Source: Maribellus sp. CM-23
GTDB lineage: Bacteria; Bacteroidota; Bacteroidia; Bacteroidales; Prolixibacteraceae
Reading direction: 5' to 3'
DNA: 64,000 bases
Assembly (NCBI RefSeq): GCF_021354595.1
Contig: NZ_JADWYJ010000001.1
Coordinates: forward strand, 1,403,446 to 1,467,445
The position numbers and the translations under genes were made by a program. The notes beneath the pieces were generated by a model. It did not search any database. It had not been told where the DNA came from and saw only the letters and a program-made list of their open reading frames with translations. Shown here piece by piece: positions 25,311 to 34,328 of this stretch. Every line of letters begins with the position of its first letter. Position 1 is the first letter of the stretch.

Positions 25311-25916
25311 ATGAACAGAACGTTACTCATCCTATTCTTTCTGCTGTTTGCCAACATTGCTTTTGCGCAGCGTTTTGATGCAGGCCTCATCGTCGGGTTC
25401 AACGGCACCCAGGTGGAAGGCGACGCGTTTAAAGGCTACAACAAAATGGGCGTGCTGGCGGGCATTTTTGTACAAACCGACATAGCACCAGCCATTTCCG
25501 CCGGGATGGAAATTAAATACTCGCAAAAAGGATCGCGCAAAAGATACGATCCCAAAAAACCGGAAGTGGAAAAATACATCATGCGGCTTGGCTACATCGA
25601 TATCCCGCTGTTCCTGTCTTTTCGCACCAACGACCGAAGCGTGATTGTCGGCGGGATATCGCCGGGAGTTCTGATCCATTCAAAAGAAATAGGCTCGTAC
25701 GGCGAGTTCCCCAAAGAAGACCAACACCCTTTCAATACCTTTGACCTGCAACCTTTTGTTGGCTTTCAGTTCGATTTCCTGGAACGAGCTGCTGTCGATC
25801 TGCGCTTTGCCTTATCGGTGGTGCCTACGCGCAACAAACCCGAGGGAACCACTTCGTACTGGCTCAACAACCAGTTCAACAACGTCATTTCACTGGCGCT
25901 GTACTACAAGCTTTAA
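25311..25916 (+). CDS. Outer-membrane beta-barrel protein (PorT/OMP_b-brl_2-like)
   Basis: The protein (201 residues from ATG 25311) has a signal peptide (LLILFFLLFANIAFAQ). Amphipathic strands typical of the small Bacteroidota barrels follow: RFDAGLIVGFNGTQVEGD, the block on ISAGMEIKYSQKGSR, IDIPLFLSFR, a mid-barrel loop, and a final strand NVISLALYYKL ending in a hydrophobic residue. The YIDIPL(F/L) motif is characteristic of the porin/PorT family. The TTG at 25302 was rejected as start because the ATG nine bases later precedes the signal peptide. Confidence 0.85.
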   Translation: MNRTLLILFFLLFANIAFAQRFDAGLIVGFNGTQVEGDAFKGYNKMGVLAGIFVQTDIAPAISAGMEIKYSQKGSRKRYDPKKPEVEKYIMRLGYIDIPLFLSFRTNDRSVIVGGISPGVLIHSKEIGSYGEFPKEDQHPFNTFDLQPFVGFQFDFLERAAVDLRFALSVVPTRNKPEGTTSYWLNNQFNNVISLALYYKL

Positions 25917-25932
25917 TTGAAAAAACGGGAAA

Positions 25933-26358
25933 TCAGCTGTTGACCATCCACTTCGAAAATACATCGAGGTAGTTCCAGAACGACATCAGCACATTCTCCG
26001 GCAAATCCAGTTTTTTCAATACTTCGCGGTAACAATTCAACCATTCGATGCGGGCTTCGGCCGTGATCTGAAACGGACGATGGCGTCGGTTCATCTGCGG
26101 CATTCCGCGGTGTTGATTGAAATAATCAGGGCCTCCGCAAATCTGGATAAAAAAATCGGCCGAATGCTCCTTGGCTTTTTCCAGGGCAATCGGATTTTTG
26201 GGAAACAAATGTTTGATCGGGCTTTGCACCACTAAATCGTAGTGATCGCTCACCATTTTCCGCATCCCCTCTTCCTGCAACAGGGTAAACATATCGTGCA
26301 TGGGCATGGGAACATTGGGCCGTACGCCCGGGAAATATTTGCTGATTATGAATTCCAT
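25933..26358 (-). CDS. Truncated hemoglobin-like globin (group II type)
   Basis: This 141-residue protein belongs to the bacterial globin/trHbII-like family. PGVRPNVPMPMHDMFTLLQEEG, then MVSDHYDLVVQSPIKHLFP, FFIQICGGPDYFNQHRGMPQMNRRHRPFQI (residues about 66-96) and AEARIEWLNCYREVL follow the globin E-F-G helix order. His in RRHRPF matches the conserved region near the proximal histidine. It probably binds heme and handles O2 or NO in the cytoplasm. ATG 26358 gives the usual MEFII start; ATG 26382 is possible. Confidence 0.85.
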   Translation of the reverse strand: MEFIISKYFPGVRPNVPMPMHDMFTLLQEEGMRKMVSDHYDLVVQSPIKHLFPKNPIALEKAKEHSADFFIQICGGPDYFNQHRGMPQMNRRHRPFQITAEARIEWLNCYREVLKKLDLPENVLMSFWNYLDVFSKWMVNS

Positions 26359-26412
26359 CTCTATTCTTTGTTCTGAAAACAAAAATTTGCTAAAGATGTT
26401 GAACCGACGGCC

Positions 26413-27234
26413 TTATTTTCCAAAAACCCATCCAATCCTGATTCCGGAAGTCAACGCAATGGGAAATTCGTCGGGAGCCACGATAAAGCCATAAGGCAAT
26501 CCACTGTAATCATCGGCACCAAAACCATAACCGACACCCACATAAGTATCTACAAGAAATGAATTATCGAAAACCCATTGTTTTCCAAACTTCAACATAA
26601 GTGCCACCGTGGTTTTCTGTTCTCTCTTGTCAATATGATTGGAGTGATAATTACCTTCCCCATCGTAATAGTAATCGTAATGCTCTTCATCGTATTTCAT
26701 GTATCGCAAAGCAATTTCGGGAGCAAAATAGGCGCCTTTCAGAATGTGTGAATAATGCATGCGGTATTGATAGTAATCGGGGTTCCGCATAAATTTCCAG
26801 GCAAACTTACCATACACCCCCGCCGGATCAATCTCCTGAATGTCGTTTCCAAGTCCAACAATACCCAAAGCTACCTCCCACGATTTACCGGGTTTTACAC
26901 TCTTCTCATAAACCAATTCAGTGGTACCAAACAGTGGCGAAAGGAAATTAATTTTCAGCGCCTGTTTTCCCTGGTTCGCGTAATATTCCGGATCATTAAA
27001 GGAATTACTTTCAATGGTAATCACTTCGCCGGTTCCAAATTCGATCCGGTCAACCAGCGCCTTATCGATTCCAAACACTAGCTTGGGGCTCTCCTGGTAA
27101 TAGTACTTTACCTCGTCGGTACCTACTTCGGTTACCTTACAATTAATAACTTCGCTGTTTTTCTTAATGATTTTGTCTTGTGCCGATGCGGCAAACAATA
27201 CGATTAGGAAGATCCCTGTCAATAGTGTTTTCAT
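26413..27234 (-). CDS. Secreted protein, probable outer-membrane barrel, unknown function
   Basis: This 273-residue protein has a signal peptide (LTGIFLIVLFAASAQ). Residues 20-95 form a small beta domain (IIKKNSEVINCKVTEVGTDEVKYYYQE as the block around residues 21-47) seen at the N-terminus of many Bacteroidota secreted proteins. From residue 97 on, alternating strands (LKINFLSPLFGTTELVYEKS, LRYMKYDEEHYDYYYDGEG) end in FPIALTSGIRIGWVFGK, as in a beta-barrel. No enzymatic motif is present. It sits 54 bp upstream of the globin on the same strand. Confidence 0.8.
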   Translation of the reverse strand: MKTLLTGIFLIVLFAASAQDKIIKKNSEVINCKVTEVGTDEVKYYYQESPKLVFGIDKALVDRIEFGTGEVITIESNSFNDPEYYANQGKQALKINFLSPLFGTTELVYEKSVKPGKSWEVALGIVGLGNDIQEIDPAGVYGKFAWKFMRNPDYYQYRMHYSHILKGAYFAPEIALRYMKYDEEHYDYYYDGEGNYHSNHIDKREQKTTVALMLKFGKQWVFDNSFLVDTYVGVGYGFGADDYSGLPYGFIVAPDEFPIALTSGIRIGWVFGK

Positions 27235-27459
27235 CTGTTTAAATGTTTGTTGTTAACTACATTTCGCGGCCTGCACACCTTCATCCTTTACACTGAAAAG
27301 AAACGAACTGCCCATGCCGGCATTGCGAGTAACTTGTTTTCCGGTTTTTGGTGCTAATTTATGGTTTAACATATTACCAACAAAGTACATTTTATCTTTT
27401 TTGTGGTTTGAATCTTTGAGCGATCTTTTTAAGGTCTGAAAATGTAAAGAACTACCACC

Positions 27460-28167
27460 TCAGAAATCGGCAAAAGCCAGCGTGGCAATGCTTACTTTCA
27501 CTCCGTCAATTTTCAGCAGTTGAAATGCACAGGCTTCAAGTGTGGAACCGGTGGTTACCACATCGTCCACCAATAAAATGTGCTTCCCTTTCAACTCTTC
27601 GGCCCGGTAAATATCAAAGATGCCTTCCACGTTTTGCCAGCGTTCAAAGCGGTTTTTGCGCGTTTGCGTTGCAGTAAATACTTTTCGGTAAAGATTATCT
27701 GACACCACTGGCTTTCCCAAAGCCTCAGCCATTCCTCTGGCAATGTAGAGGCACTGATTGTAGCCCCGTTTTTTCTCTTTTTTCGGATGCAGCGGAACCG
27801 GAATCAACACATCGATTGCCAAAAATGCTTCGGATTCCGCCAACCTGTAGCCAAACTTGCGTCCGGTTTCAACGCCCAGCTCTTTCATTCCTTTGTATTT
27901 AATATAGTGAATCAACTGCTGGTAGTTGCTCCCTTTTCGGTACGAGTAAAAAGCAGTGGCATTTTCAATCCTCACCCTTCCCCAGAAAAGCTGTTCTACC
28001 TTATTTTCGGGTTGCAAATGGAAATTGGTTACCGGTAAATCGTACCAGCATTTTAAACAAAGGAACCTTTCCTGCGAAATAAGTCTTTCCCCGCAGGTAA
28101 CGCACAGTGAGGGAAAAAACAATTCAACCAGATCAGAAATGCCATGTTTGAGCCTGTTCATAGCCAT
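27460..28167 (-). CDS. ComF-family phosphoribosyltransferase-like protein
   Basis: This 235-residue protein is of the ComF family, linked to DNA uptake and to purine-type phosphoribosyltransferase folds. It has an N-terminal zinc-binding CVTCGERL...CLKCWYDLP (two CxxC), then YIKYKGMKELGVETG. The PRPP loop is ILLVDDVVTTGSTLEACAF (about residues 185-205), preceded by RKNRFERWQNVEGIF. All family signatures are complete. In organisms with DNA transformation ComF acts in DNA import, but here it stands alone. Start may be Met1 or Met3. Confidence 0.92.
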   Translation of the reverse strand: MAMNRLKHGISDLVELFFPSLCVTCGERLISQERFLCLKCWYDLPVTNFHLQPENKVEQLFWGRVRIENATAFYSYRKGSNYQQLIHYIKYKGMKELGVETGRKFGYRLAESEAFLAIDVLIPVPLHPKKEKKRGYNQCLYIARGMAEALGKPVVSDNLYRKVFTATQTRKNRFERWQNVEGIFDIYRAEELKGKHILLVDDVVTTGSTLEACAFQLLKIDGVKVSIATLAFADF

Positions 28168-28516
28168 AAGTTACGAAATATTCTTACGCCTTTTTATAGC
28201 TTCCCGGCAGTTGTTTACCAGACCTTAATCAACATTTAATGCTTTTGTAATCACTCTGATACAGACAGACCAAAACATATTCCCTACCTTGCAGGTACAA
28301 TTATTTCCCTTTATCTCTCTTGTATTCCTATCAAGAATTATCCACGGGTTGTCGCTCTCCGGCAACCTTTTCTTTTTTCCGCTTCCTCTTTAAATACCAG
28401 CCGAACAAATCCAACTGGTGTGTTATAAATAATTGAAACCAGTACAGTTGCATAAGATAAAATCCTTAAATTAGGCCCACTTAAATCAAACATATTACCT
28501 GATAAACTATTACCAG
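28168..28516. other. Divergent intergenic region, no gene seen
   Basis: These 349 bp separate divergent comF and the cytochrome gene. The sequence is AT-rich without repeats or a convincing hairpin. I find no complete TTTG-N20-TAnnTTTG promoter, though both genes must be driven from here. Confidence 0.5.
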
Positions 28517-30049
28517 ATGTTCAGAAAATTTGGCAATTATCTCAGAAAGAAACTTTTGCTGGTTCTTTTCCTTGGTTTTGTGGTCGGAATTTTGATCACA
28601 GTCTATGCAAACAAAGCTATCGAAGTCACTTCAACAAACGAGTCGTGCGAAATGTGTCACGTCCATCCGCATGTTACTGAATCGTGGAAACTCTCGGTAC
28701 ATTACGACACCCGCGTAGGAATACAAATTGGTTGTGTCGACTGTCATTTACCCCCTAAAGGAGAAGGCTATCTGAAAGAAAAAATAAAAGCTTCGGCACG
28801 CGATCTTTACGGTTATGTATTTAAAGACTCTGCCGATTTTAACTGGGAAGCAAAATCAAGCCTGGAGCAGGCACAACATCATGTTTTCAAAGCTTCCTGT
28901 GTGAAATGCCATTCCAATCTTTTCCCGCTTACACTTTCGCAAAAGGGACAGGATGCGCATTTGTATTATTCTCAAAACGAAGAACAGCTGAGGTGTATCA
29001 ACTGTCACCTCAACGTAGGGCATTACGACCCGAAAGCTTTGCACGCCAAAAACGTGGAATTTGGAAGCACCGGTGCCGAAAACCTGGAGAAGTTTACCGA
29101 ACCGGCACAGGTTACCGCTTTGGAAAATTATACAGAAACGATTCCGGGAACTACCATTTCATTTAATATGAAAGCTATTCCGGGAGGAAGCTTCAAAATA
29201 GGAAGCCCCGAAGACGAACAACTTCGGAAAGCCGATGAAGGTCCGCAGAAAACGGTAAAAGTAAGCCCGTTCTTTATGGCCGAAGTGGAGGTTACCTGGA
29301 GCGAATACCTCGCTTTCTACACCGCTACGGCAACCGAAGGAAGAACTTCGGATACAGAAGGTACACGTGCCAACGCCGATGTGGATGCGATTTCGGGACC
29401 AACACCGCCTTACGGGCAACCCGACCAAAACTGGGGGCTGGGAGACCGGCCAGCGATTACCATGAGTTATCATTCGGCTGAAACCTATTGCCGATGGCTG
29501 TCGCAGGTAACCGGTAAAACCTATCGCCTGCCCACCGAAGCAGAATGGGAATACGCAGCCCGTGGAGGAACAGAAACTCCTTATTTCTTCGAAGGAAACC
29601 CAAAAGACTTTGGCGACAAAGGATTTATCGGAAAACTGTTTGGGAAAAGCAGTGAAACCATCAACGAATACGTGATTTACGAAGACAACAGCGGGCTAAA
29701 AACCGGCAAACCCGACCAGGTGGAAGCCAACCCGTTTGGGCTAAAGAATATGTTGGGAAATGCGGCTGAATATTGCCTCGACTGGTATGCTGAAGACAGT
29801 TATGCCAAACTTCAGGACGGAGCCACCGACCCGAAAGGCCCTGCTAGCGGCAAGGAGCGGGTAATTAGGGGCGGAACGTTCAAAAGCCCGGTTGGCGAAG
29901 TGCGCAGTGCTGCCCGCGACCATACACAAAGCGAGGCCTGGTTAAAAACCGACCCACAGATTCCAAAGAGTATCTGGTGGCTTTCTGACTGTAATTACAT
30001 CAGCTTTAGAGTGGTGTGTGAATTCGACGACAAAACAGGCAAGAATTAA
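28517..30049 (+). CDS. NapC/NrfH-type tetraheme cytochrome fused to an FGE-sulfatase-fold domain
   Basis: The 510-residue protein starts with a signal-anchor helix (LLLVLFLGFVVGILITVYA, residues about 13-31). Four heme motifs follow: CEMCH, CVDCH, CVKCH and CINCH, within residues about 45-160. This layout matches NapC/NirT/NrfH quinol dehydrogenases, which pass electrons from menaquinol to periplasmic enzymes. Residues about 215-510 form a formylglycine-generating-enzyme (SUMF1) fold: IPGGSFKIGSPEDEQ, YRLPTEAEWEYAARGG, NMLGNAAEYCLDWY. The redox cysteines of true FGE are absent (GGTFKSPVGEVRSAARD). The domain is therefore probably a binding module. It is followed after 40 bp by a Tat-exported oxidoreductase gene. 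Confidence 0.9.
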   Translation: MFRKFGNYLRKKLLLVLFLGFVVGILITVYANKAIEVTSTNESCEMCHVHPHVTESWKLSVHYDTRVGIQIGCVDCHLPPKGEGYLKEKIKASARDLYGYVFKDSADFNWEAKSSLEQAQHHVFKASCVKCHSNLFPLTLSQKGQDAHLYYSQNEEQLRCINCHLNVGHYDPKALHAKNVEFGSTGAENLEKFTEPAQVTALENYTETIPGTTISFNMKAIPGGSFKIGSPEDEQLRKADEGPQKTVKVSPFFMAEVEVTWSEYLAFYTATATEGRTSDTEGTRANADVDAISGPTPPYGQPDQNWGLGDRPAITMSYHSAETYCRWLSQVTGKTYRLPTEAEWEYAARGGTETPYFFEGNPKDFGDKGFIGKLFGKSSETINEYVIYEDNSGLKTGKPDQVEANPFGLKNMLGNAAEYCLDWYAEDSYAKLQDGATDPKGPASGKERVIRGGTFKSPVGEVRSAARDHTQSEAWLKTDPQIPKSIWWLSDCNYISFRVVCEFDDKTGKN

Positions 30050-30089
30050 ACATACTATATTCCTAAATTACAACTAAAATTTTAACATC

Positions 30090-31451
30090 ATGAGTGACAA
30101 TAATTTTTCAAGAAGAAGGTTTTTGACCGGTGCAGCCGTGGTTGGAGCAGCAGGTGCCATGGGAGTAGGAACTTTTTCATCCTGTGCTTCAGGAGGTGGA
30201 GATACTTCGGCAGCCGGTGTGTCTTACGACTGGGAACCAAGGGAATATAATTTCCCGCCTATGCTGGACGAAGTTCCGGCAGGAACAGAACTTAAAGCCG
30301 GTATTATTGGTTGTGGTGGCCGGGGAACCGGAGCCGCTATTAATTTCCTCGAAGCCGGTGGATCTACGGTAACCGTCACTGCTCTTGGAGATGTTCTCAA
30401 AGACAGACTGGACAGCTGCCGCGATAAAATCAAGAATGAAAAAGGCCTGGAAGTTCCCGCAGAAAACTGTTTTGTTGGCTTCGATGCTTTCGAAAAAGTA
30501 ATTGACTCGGGTGTAGACATTGTAATTCTGGCTACTCCTCCGAAATTCCGTCCGGAGCATTTTGCAGCCGCTGTAAAAGCACGCAAGCATGTGTTCATGG
30601 AAAAACCCATTGCTGTTGACACAGCCGGTGTTCGCCAGGTATTGGCAGCCGCCAAAATGGCCGACAACATGGGGCTGAAAGTGGTTACCGGAACACAACG
30701 CCGCCACCAGCACAAATACCAAAGCATTTACAAAGAACTAGCTAATAACTCTATCGGAAGACTTGTTTCGGGAGAGGTTTCCTGGAACGGTGGCCAGTTG
30801 TGGTACCGCGATAACAATCCGAACTGGAGCGAAATGGAATGGATGATCCGCGACTGGGTTAACTGGTGCTGGTTATCAGGCGACCACATTGTGGAACAAC
30901 ACGTTCACAACATCGATGTTGCCAACTGGTTCTTTGGCAAACACCCGGTAAAAGCGCTCGGTTTTGGTTCGCGCCAACGTCGCCCCACCGGAGACCAGTA
31001 CGATAACTTTGCCGTTGATTTCATTTTTGACGACGACAGACACGTTTTAAGTACCTGTCGCCAGATCAACGGTTGTTCCAATGCGGTAAATGAGCTTTTC
31101 CACGGAACAAAAGGGCATTCGTTCACATCACAAGGTGGTACGGCAAAAATTACCGACCTGCAGGGCAACGAACTGTTTGCGTTTGAAGATCACGACACCA
31201 GTCCATACGTTCAGGAGCACAAAAACCTGATCACCTGTATCCGTCAAAACACTCCGTTTAACGAAGCAGAAGAAACAGCAAACTCTGTAATGACAGCCAT
31301 TATGGGCCGTGTTTCTGCTTACACCGGAAAACAGGTTACCTGGGACGAAATGATGAACTCGGATATGAAACTGGGACCTGACACCTACATCATGGGCGAT
31401 ATCGGTTTCATTAAAAATGCCAGCGTTCCGGTCCCCGGATCTGCCGACTAG
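30090..31451 (+). CDS. Tat-exported Gfo/Idh/MocA-family oxidoreductase (lipoprotein-like)
   Basis: This 453-residue protein has a twin-arginine signal (NFSRRRFLTGAAVVGAAG) followed by FSSCASGG, which looks like a lipobox. It should thus be folded with its nucleotide in the cytoplasm, exported and tethered. The Rossmann motif is AGIIGCGGRGTGAA, the family EKP motif reads FMEKPIAVD, and the C-terminal alpha/beta domain carries DHIVEQHVHNIDVANWF. Family members oxidise or isomerise sugars and cyclitols; the substrate here is unknown. It is paired with the multiheme cytochrome upstream, so an electron-transfer link is possible but unproven. Confidence 0.93.
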   Translation: MSDNNFSRRRFLTGAAVVGAAGAMGVGTFSSCASGGGDTSAAGVSYDWEPREYNFPPMLDEVPAGTELKAGIIGCGGRGTGAAINFLEAGGSTVTVTALGDVLKDRLDSCRDKIKNEKGLEVPAENCFVGFDAFEKVIDSGVDIVILATPPKFRPEHFAAAVKARKHVFMEKPIAVDTAGVRQVLAAAKMADNMGLKVVTGTQRRHQHKYQSIYKELANNSIGRLVSGEVSWNGGQLWYRDNNPNWSEMEWMIRDWVNWCWLSGDHIVEQHVHNIDVANWFFGKHPVKALGFGSRQRRPTGDQYDNFAVDFIFDDDRHVLSTCRQINGCSNAVNELFHGTKGHSFTSQGGTAKITDLQGNELFAFEDHDTSPYVQEHKNLITCIRQNTPFNEAEETANSVMTAIMGRVSAYTGKQVTWDEMMNSDMKLGPDTYIMGDIGFIKNASVPVPGSAD

Positions 31452-31474
31452 TTTTCATTTTACAAAAACATATA

Positions 31475-31505
31475 AAACCTTCGGATCAACTCCGGAGGTT
31501 TTTTT
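31475..31505 (+). terminator. Terminator after the Gfo/Idh gene
   Basis: A 10-bp stem (AACCTTCGGA with TCCGGAGGTT, one wobble) and a 5-nt loop is followed by six T. Confidence 0.85.
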
Positions 31506-31567
31506 TGGCACCATCCTTGTTTAGGACGATCCTGAAAACAAATTATTCATCAGAAAATCATAAAGAC

Positions 31568-32131
31568 ATGAAAAAGCTAGCAAACATTTTCTTACTCGCA
31601 GCAGCCTTGTTAATCGCAGCATGCGAAGGCCCCGTAGGACCGATTGGCCCTCCCGGAATTCCCGGGGAAGACGGTGATTCTTTTTTGGGAACTGTTTTTG
31701 AAATGGAAAACATCAATTTTACCTCATCAAACGGGTACAGTGTAATCAAAAACTTTCCCAGCAATGTAGAGATCTACGAAGACGACGTGGTACTGGTTTA
31801 CATTCTGTGGGAACAGGACAATGGACTGGACGTATGGCGCCTGATGCCTCAAACTGTATTTATTGATGACGAAAATTTAAAAGGCGAAATCCAGTATAAT
31901 TTCGACTATACCCTGGAAAATGTACGGGTGTTCCTCGAATTTACCATTCCTGAGAATGAGTTGCGCCCGGCTGAAACAGACAACCAAGTTTTCAAAGTAG
32001 CTATTATCCCGGCGTTATTCGCTTCGCAGAAAAGCGTCGATATCAGTGACATTAATTCAGTGATCAATGCTTCCAACATTCAAATGAAAGACCTTGGAGC
32101 ACTGGATCTCAACAACAAAATACTGAAATAA
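31568..32131 (+). CDS. Small lipoprotein with short collagen-like Gly-X-Y tract
   Basis: The protein (187 residues from ATG 31568) has a signal peptide with lipobox LLIAAC. Directly after the lipidated Cys comes GPVGPIGPPGIPGEDGDSFLG, a short collagen-like tract given here as residues about 20-40. A beta-rich domain without known motifs follows (VWRLMPQTVFIDDENLKGEI, VRVFLEFTIPENEL). Lipoproteins with such a Gly-Pro tether are common in Bacteroidota, where the tract may act as a spacer. An upstream TTG/ATG-type start in the same frame (31505) precedes the promoter-like spacer and is not supported. Confidence 0.8.
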   Translation: MKKLANIFLLAAALLIAACEGPVGPIGPPGIPGEDGDSFLGTVFEMENINFTSSNGYSVIKNFPSNVEIYEDDVVLVYILWEQDNGLDVWRLMPQTVFIDDENLKGEIQYNFDYTLENVRVFLEFTIPENELRPAETDNQVFKVAIIPALFASQKSVDISDINSVINASNIQMKDLGALDLNNKILK

Positions 32132-32150
32132 GCATTCTACTCGATAATAA

Positions 32151-32184
32151 AGGCCATTCGGAAATTCCGGATGGCTTTTTTTTT
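32151..32184 (+). terminator. Terminator after the small lipoprotein gene
   Basis: GGCCATTCGGA-type stem pairs with TTCCGGATGGC around a short loop and is followed by nine T on the plus strand. It probably also ends the convergent Crp/Fnr gene. Confidence 0.8.
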
Positions 32185-32215
32185 GCTCCAACCTTACCGG
32201 GAGCAACAAGCGATG

Positions 32216-32908
32216 CTATCCTTTTCGCTGGATTTCTTCCAGTTTCTTCTCTTCAACAATGGTAAATGTATTTTTCTGAACGCGGATGATTCCGGCTTCC
32301 TGGAATTCTTTTAGCAAACGCGCCACACTTTCCCGCGAAGTACCGATCAATGCGGCCAGTTCCTGTTTGGTAATATCCAGCTTGAAGGGATTCTCGTTGT
32401 ACACCTGGTCCCGGAAATAAAACAACGAGTTGGCCAGCCGTCCGGGAACCTGTTGCTGCACGTTATTTACCAGCCGATCGAAGTAATTCATTTCGTCGCT
32501 TACCATGTACTGGATTACTTCGGAAGCAAACTGCCCGTTTTTCTTCAGCAACAAACCAAATACTTCGGTATCAATAAAACAGACCTTTACCGGTGTTACC
32601 GCAGTGGCAGAAACGCTATTTTGGCGGCTTCGTGTATTCAGGTTGTTCAGGGCCAGGTAAGCTCCCTTTTTATGAATACTCAAAATGTAATCCTTTTCAC
32701 CGATCCCCTTTTTGCTGAGTTTAACAAAACCCTCGCGTATGTATACCACATGATGGGCAGGCGTCCCCTCCTTAAAAATCAATTCGCCTTTTCTGAATTC
32801 GGTTTGCAAACAGCCCTTCCCCAATTCGCAAAGTTCTTCATCGTTTAAAATCGAAACAACATTCGATTTAATCTGGCAATTCAGGCAAGCATCTGTTTTT
32901 ATCGTCAT
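32216..32908 (-). CDS. Crp/Fnr-family transcriptional regulator
   Basis: This 230-residue regulator has an N-terminal cyclic-nucleotide-binding fold (FKEGTPAHHVVYIREGFVKL, about residues 42-62) and a C-terminal winged helix. The recognition segment is TKQELAALIGTSRESVARLLK. The N-terminus DACLNCQIK has two Cys two apart plus a later Cys (LCELGKGC), which could ligate an iron-sulfur cluster as in Fnr, although spacing differs. The gene is the divergent neighbour of a small membrane protein gene and follows the respiratory gene pair, so it may control anaerobic respiration (inference). Confidence 0.92.
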   Translation of the reverse strand: MTIKTDACLNCQIKSNVVSILNDEELCELGKGCLQTEFRKGELIFKEGTPAHHVVYIREGFVKLSKKGIGEKDYILSIHKKGAYLALNNLNTRSRQNSVSATAVTPVKVCFIDTEVFGLLLKKNGQFASEVIQYMVSDEMNYFDRLVNNVQQQVPGRLANSLFYFRDQVYNENPFKLDITKQELAALIGTSRESVARLLKEFQEAGIIRVQKNTFTIVEEKKLEEIQRKG

Positions 32909-33079
32909 CCTGTTTTCTCAGTAAAATGTTATCAACATCACATCTTTTTGTGCAATCCATCACAAATTGTACGCCTCAATATCACGGGCATAAAACAAAT
33001 ATATCATATTTATTTACGAACATATGTTATCTATAGTGTTTTTCTTTGTTGTACAAACGAACATTAAAATAAGAGAGTC

Positions 33080-33286
33080 ATGAAAAAAGTTCTTGTATTA
33101 ATTTGCTACAACCTGGGCCTTTGGGGAATCCTGGGTTTCTTTGCCACTCTACTGTTAGGCTTCTTGGCATGTTGCACCAATTTATCCGAAAAATTATTTT
33201 ACAGTTTTTTGATCGTTTTTGCGCTAAGCGGCCTTGCTACAACCATTTTCTGCGTTTCGAGAGGGTGCAAGAAAACAACCAGATAG
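33080..33286 (+). CDS. Small two-helix membrane protein, unknown function
   Basis: This 68-residue protein is nearly all membrane: helix one about residues 9-31 (YNLGLWGILGFFATLLLGFLA) and helix two about 41-60. Cys-rich ends (ACCTNLSEK, FCVSRGCKK) may bind metal or form disulfides. I do not recognise the family. It lies divergent from the Crp/Fnr gene, which might regulate it. Confidence 0.55.
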   Translation: MKKVLVLICYNLGLWGILGFFATLLLGFLACCTNLSEKLFYSFLIVFALSGLATTIFCVSRGCKKTTR

Positions 33287-33443
33287 TTCCCGCCAAAACA
33301 AGAGTATACGAACTCTGCGGCAATTGGTTAACACGGTACGAAGCGCCAGCGTGAGCATACGCTTTCATTCGTACAGCGGGAAAATTGTGTCTTTACAAAC
33401 GAACCAAGCCTCACAAACACCTAACTCCCGGTACAGCAAAACA

Positions 33444-34175
33444 TCAATTCAGCTTTCTTAGCCTTACCTCTATGTCCTTGTCGTTTTCCAGCAACTTAAC
33501 AAGTTCGCCGGTGTCGGTTTCGCCGAAATGATAGGGATACAACACTTTGGGATGAAACAAACGCGCCGCATTTGTGCACATTTCCGGGGTCATTGTATAA
33601 GGAAGGTTCACGGGTAGAAAGGCTACGTCGATATCGACCAGCTCAGCCATCTCAGGAATATTTTCGGTATCTCCGGCTATGTACACTTTCTTATCGGCAA
33701 AACGGATCACATAACCGTTTCCCCGTCCTTTGGGATGAAACGGTGTACCATCCGCCCTCGTATTCCGGATGTTGTACGCCGGCACAGCTTCTACGGTAAT
33801 CGTTCCAAATACTTTGGTGTCGCCGTTTTTCATGACATCGGTACCAGTATACTTCGGCGAGCAACTTTCGGTCAGCACAATACGGGTTGACTCCTTTTTA
33901 ACAGCATCAATTGCTTTCGGATCAAGATGATCGCCATGCTCGTGCGTAATAAGTACAAGGTCGGCTTTGGGCATCGATTCATAATCTGCATATTGCGACA
34001 CCGGATCCACATGAATCACTTTCCCGTTAAACTCCAGCATTAACGTACCGTGTCCGATAAAGGTAATGGCCAGCTCTCCTTCTGATGTTTTAAAAACGTC
34101 CTTCTCAAATTCGGCGGCTTTTAACGGTATGCTTGCCGAAGCAATAATTGTCATAATCAATATTATTTTTTTCAT
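33444..34175 (-). CDS. Exported metallo-beta-lactamase-fold hydrolase (UlaG-like)
   Basis: This 243-residue protein has a signal peptide (IILIMTIIASASIPLKA). The metal site LITHEHGDHLDPKAID gives the MBL HxHxDH motif, and the later metal ligands are in YIAGDTENIPE and PYHFGETDTG. The short, two-sheet form resembles UlaG/YycJ-type hydrolases rather than true beta-lactamases. A periplasmic ester or phosphodiester substrate is likely but unknown. It is divergent from the GH97 gene. Confidence 0.9.
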   Translation of the reverse strand: MKKIILIMTIIASASIPLKAAEFEKDVFKTSEGELAITFIGHGTLMLEFNGKVIHVDPVSQYADYESMPKADLVLITHEHGDHLDPKAIDAVKKESTRIVLTESCSPKYTGTDVMKNGDTKVFGTITVEAVPAYNIRNTRADGTPFHPKGRGNGYVIRFADKKVYIAGDTENIPEMAELVDIDVAFLPVNLPYTMTPEMCTNAARLFHPKVLYPYHFGETDTGELVKLLENDKDIEVRLRKLN

Positions 34176-34328
34176 AACCCTAAGCTTTAGTACCTACTAA
34201 TTTAGCTATAATTTGGCTACCTTGCCTACTCTTTAACTTTTAACAAAATATCTAATATTCAATGTTGGCAAGCGGCTTTAATGGGGTCATTAAGGGCTTG
34301 CACCAGCTTACAATCAAAATCCTGTAAT

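Noticed and set aside
28517..30049. The FGE-fold domain as an active formylglycine-generating enzyme
   Set aside because: The cysteine pair needed for sulfatase activation is absent (GGTFKSP in its place), and no sulfatase gene is in the window.
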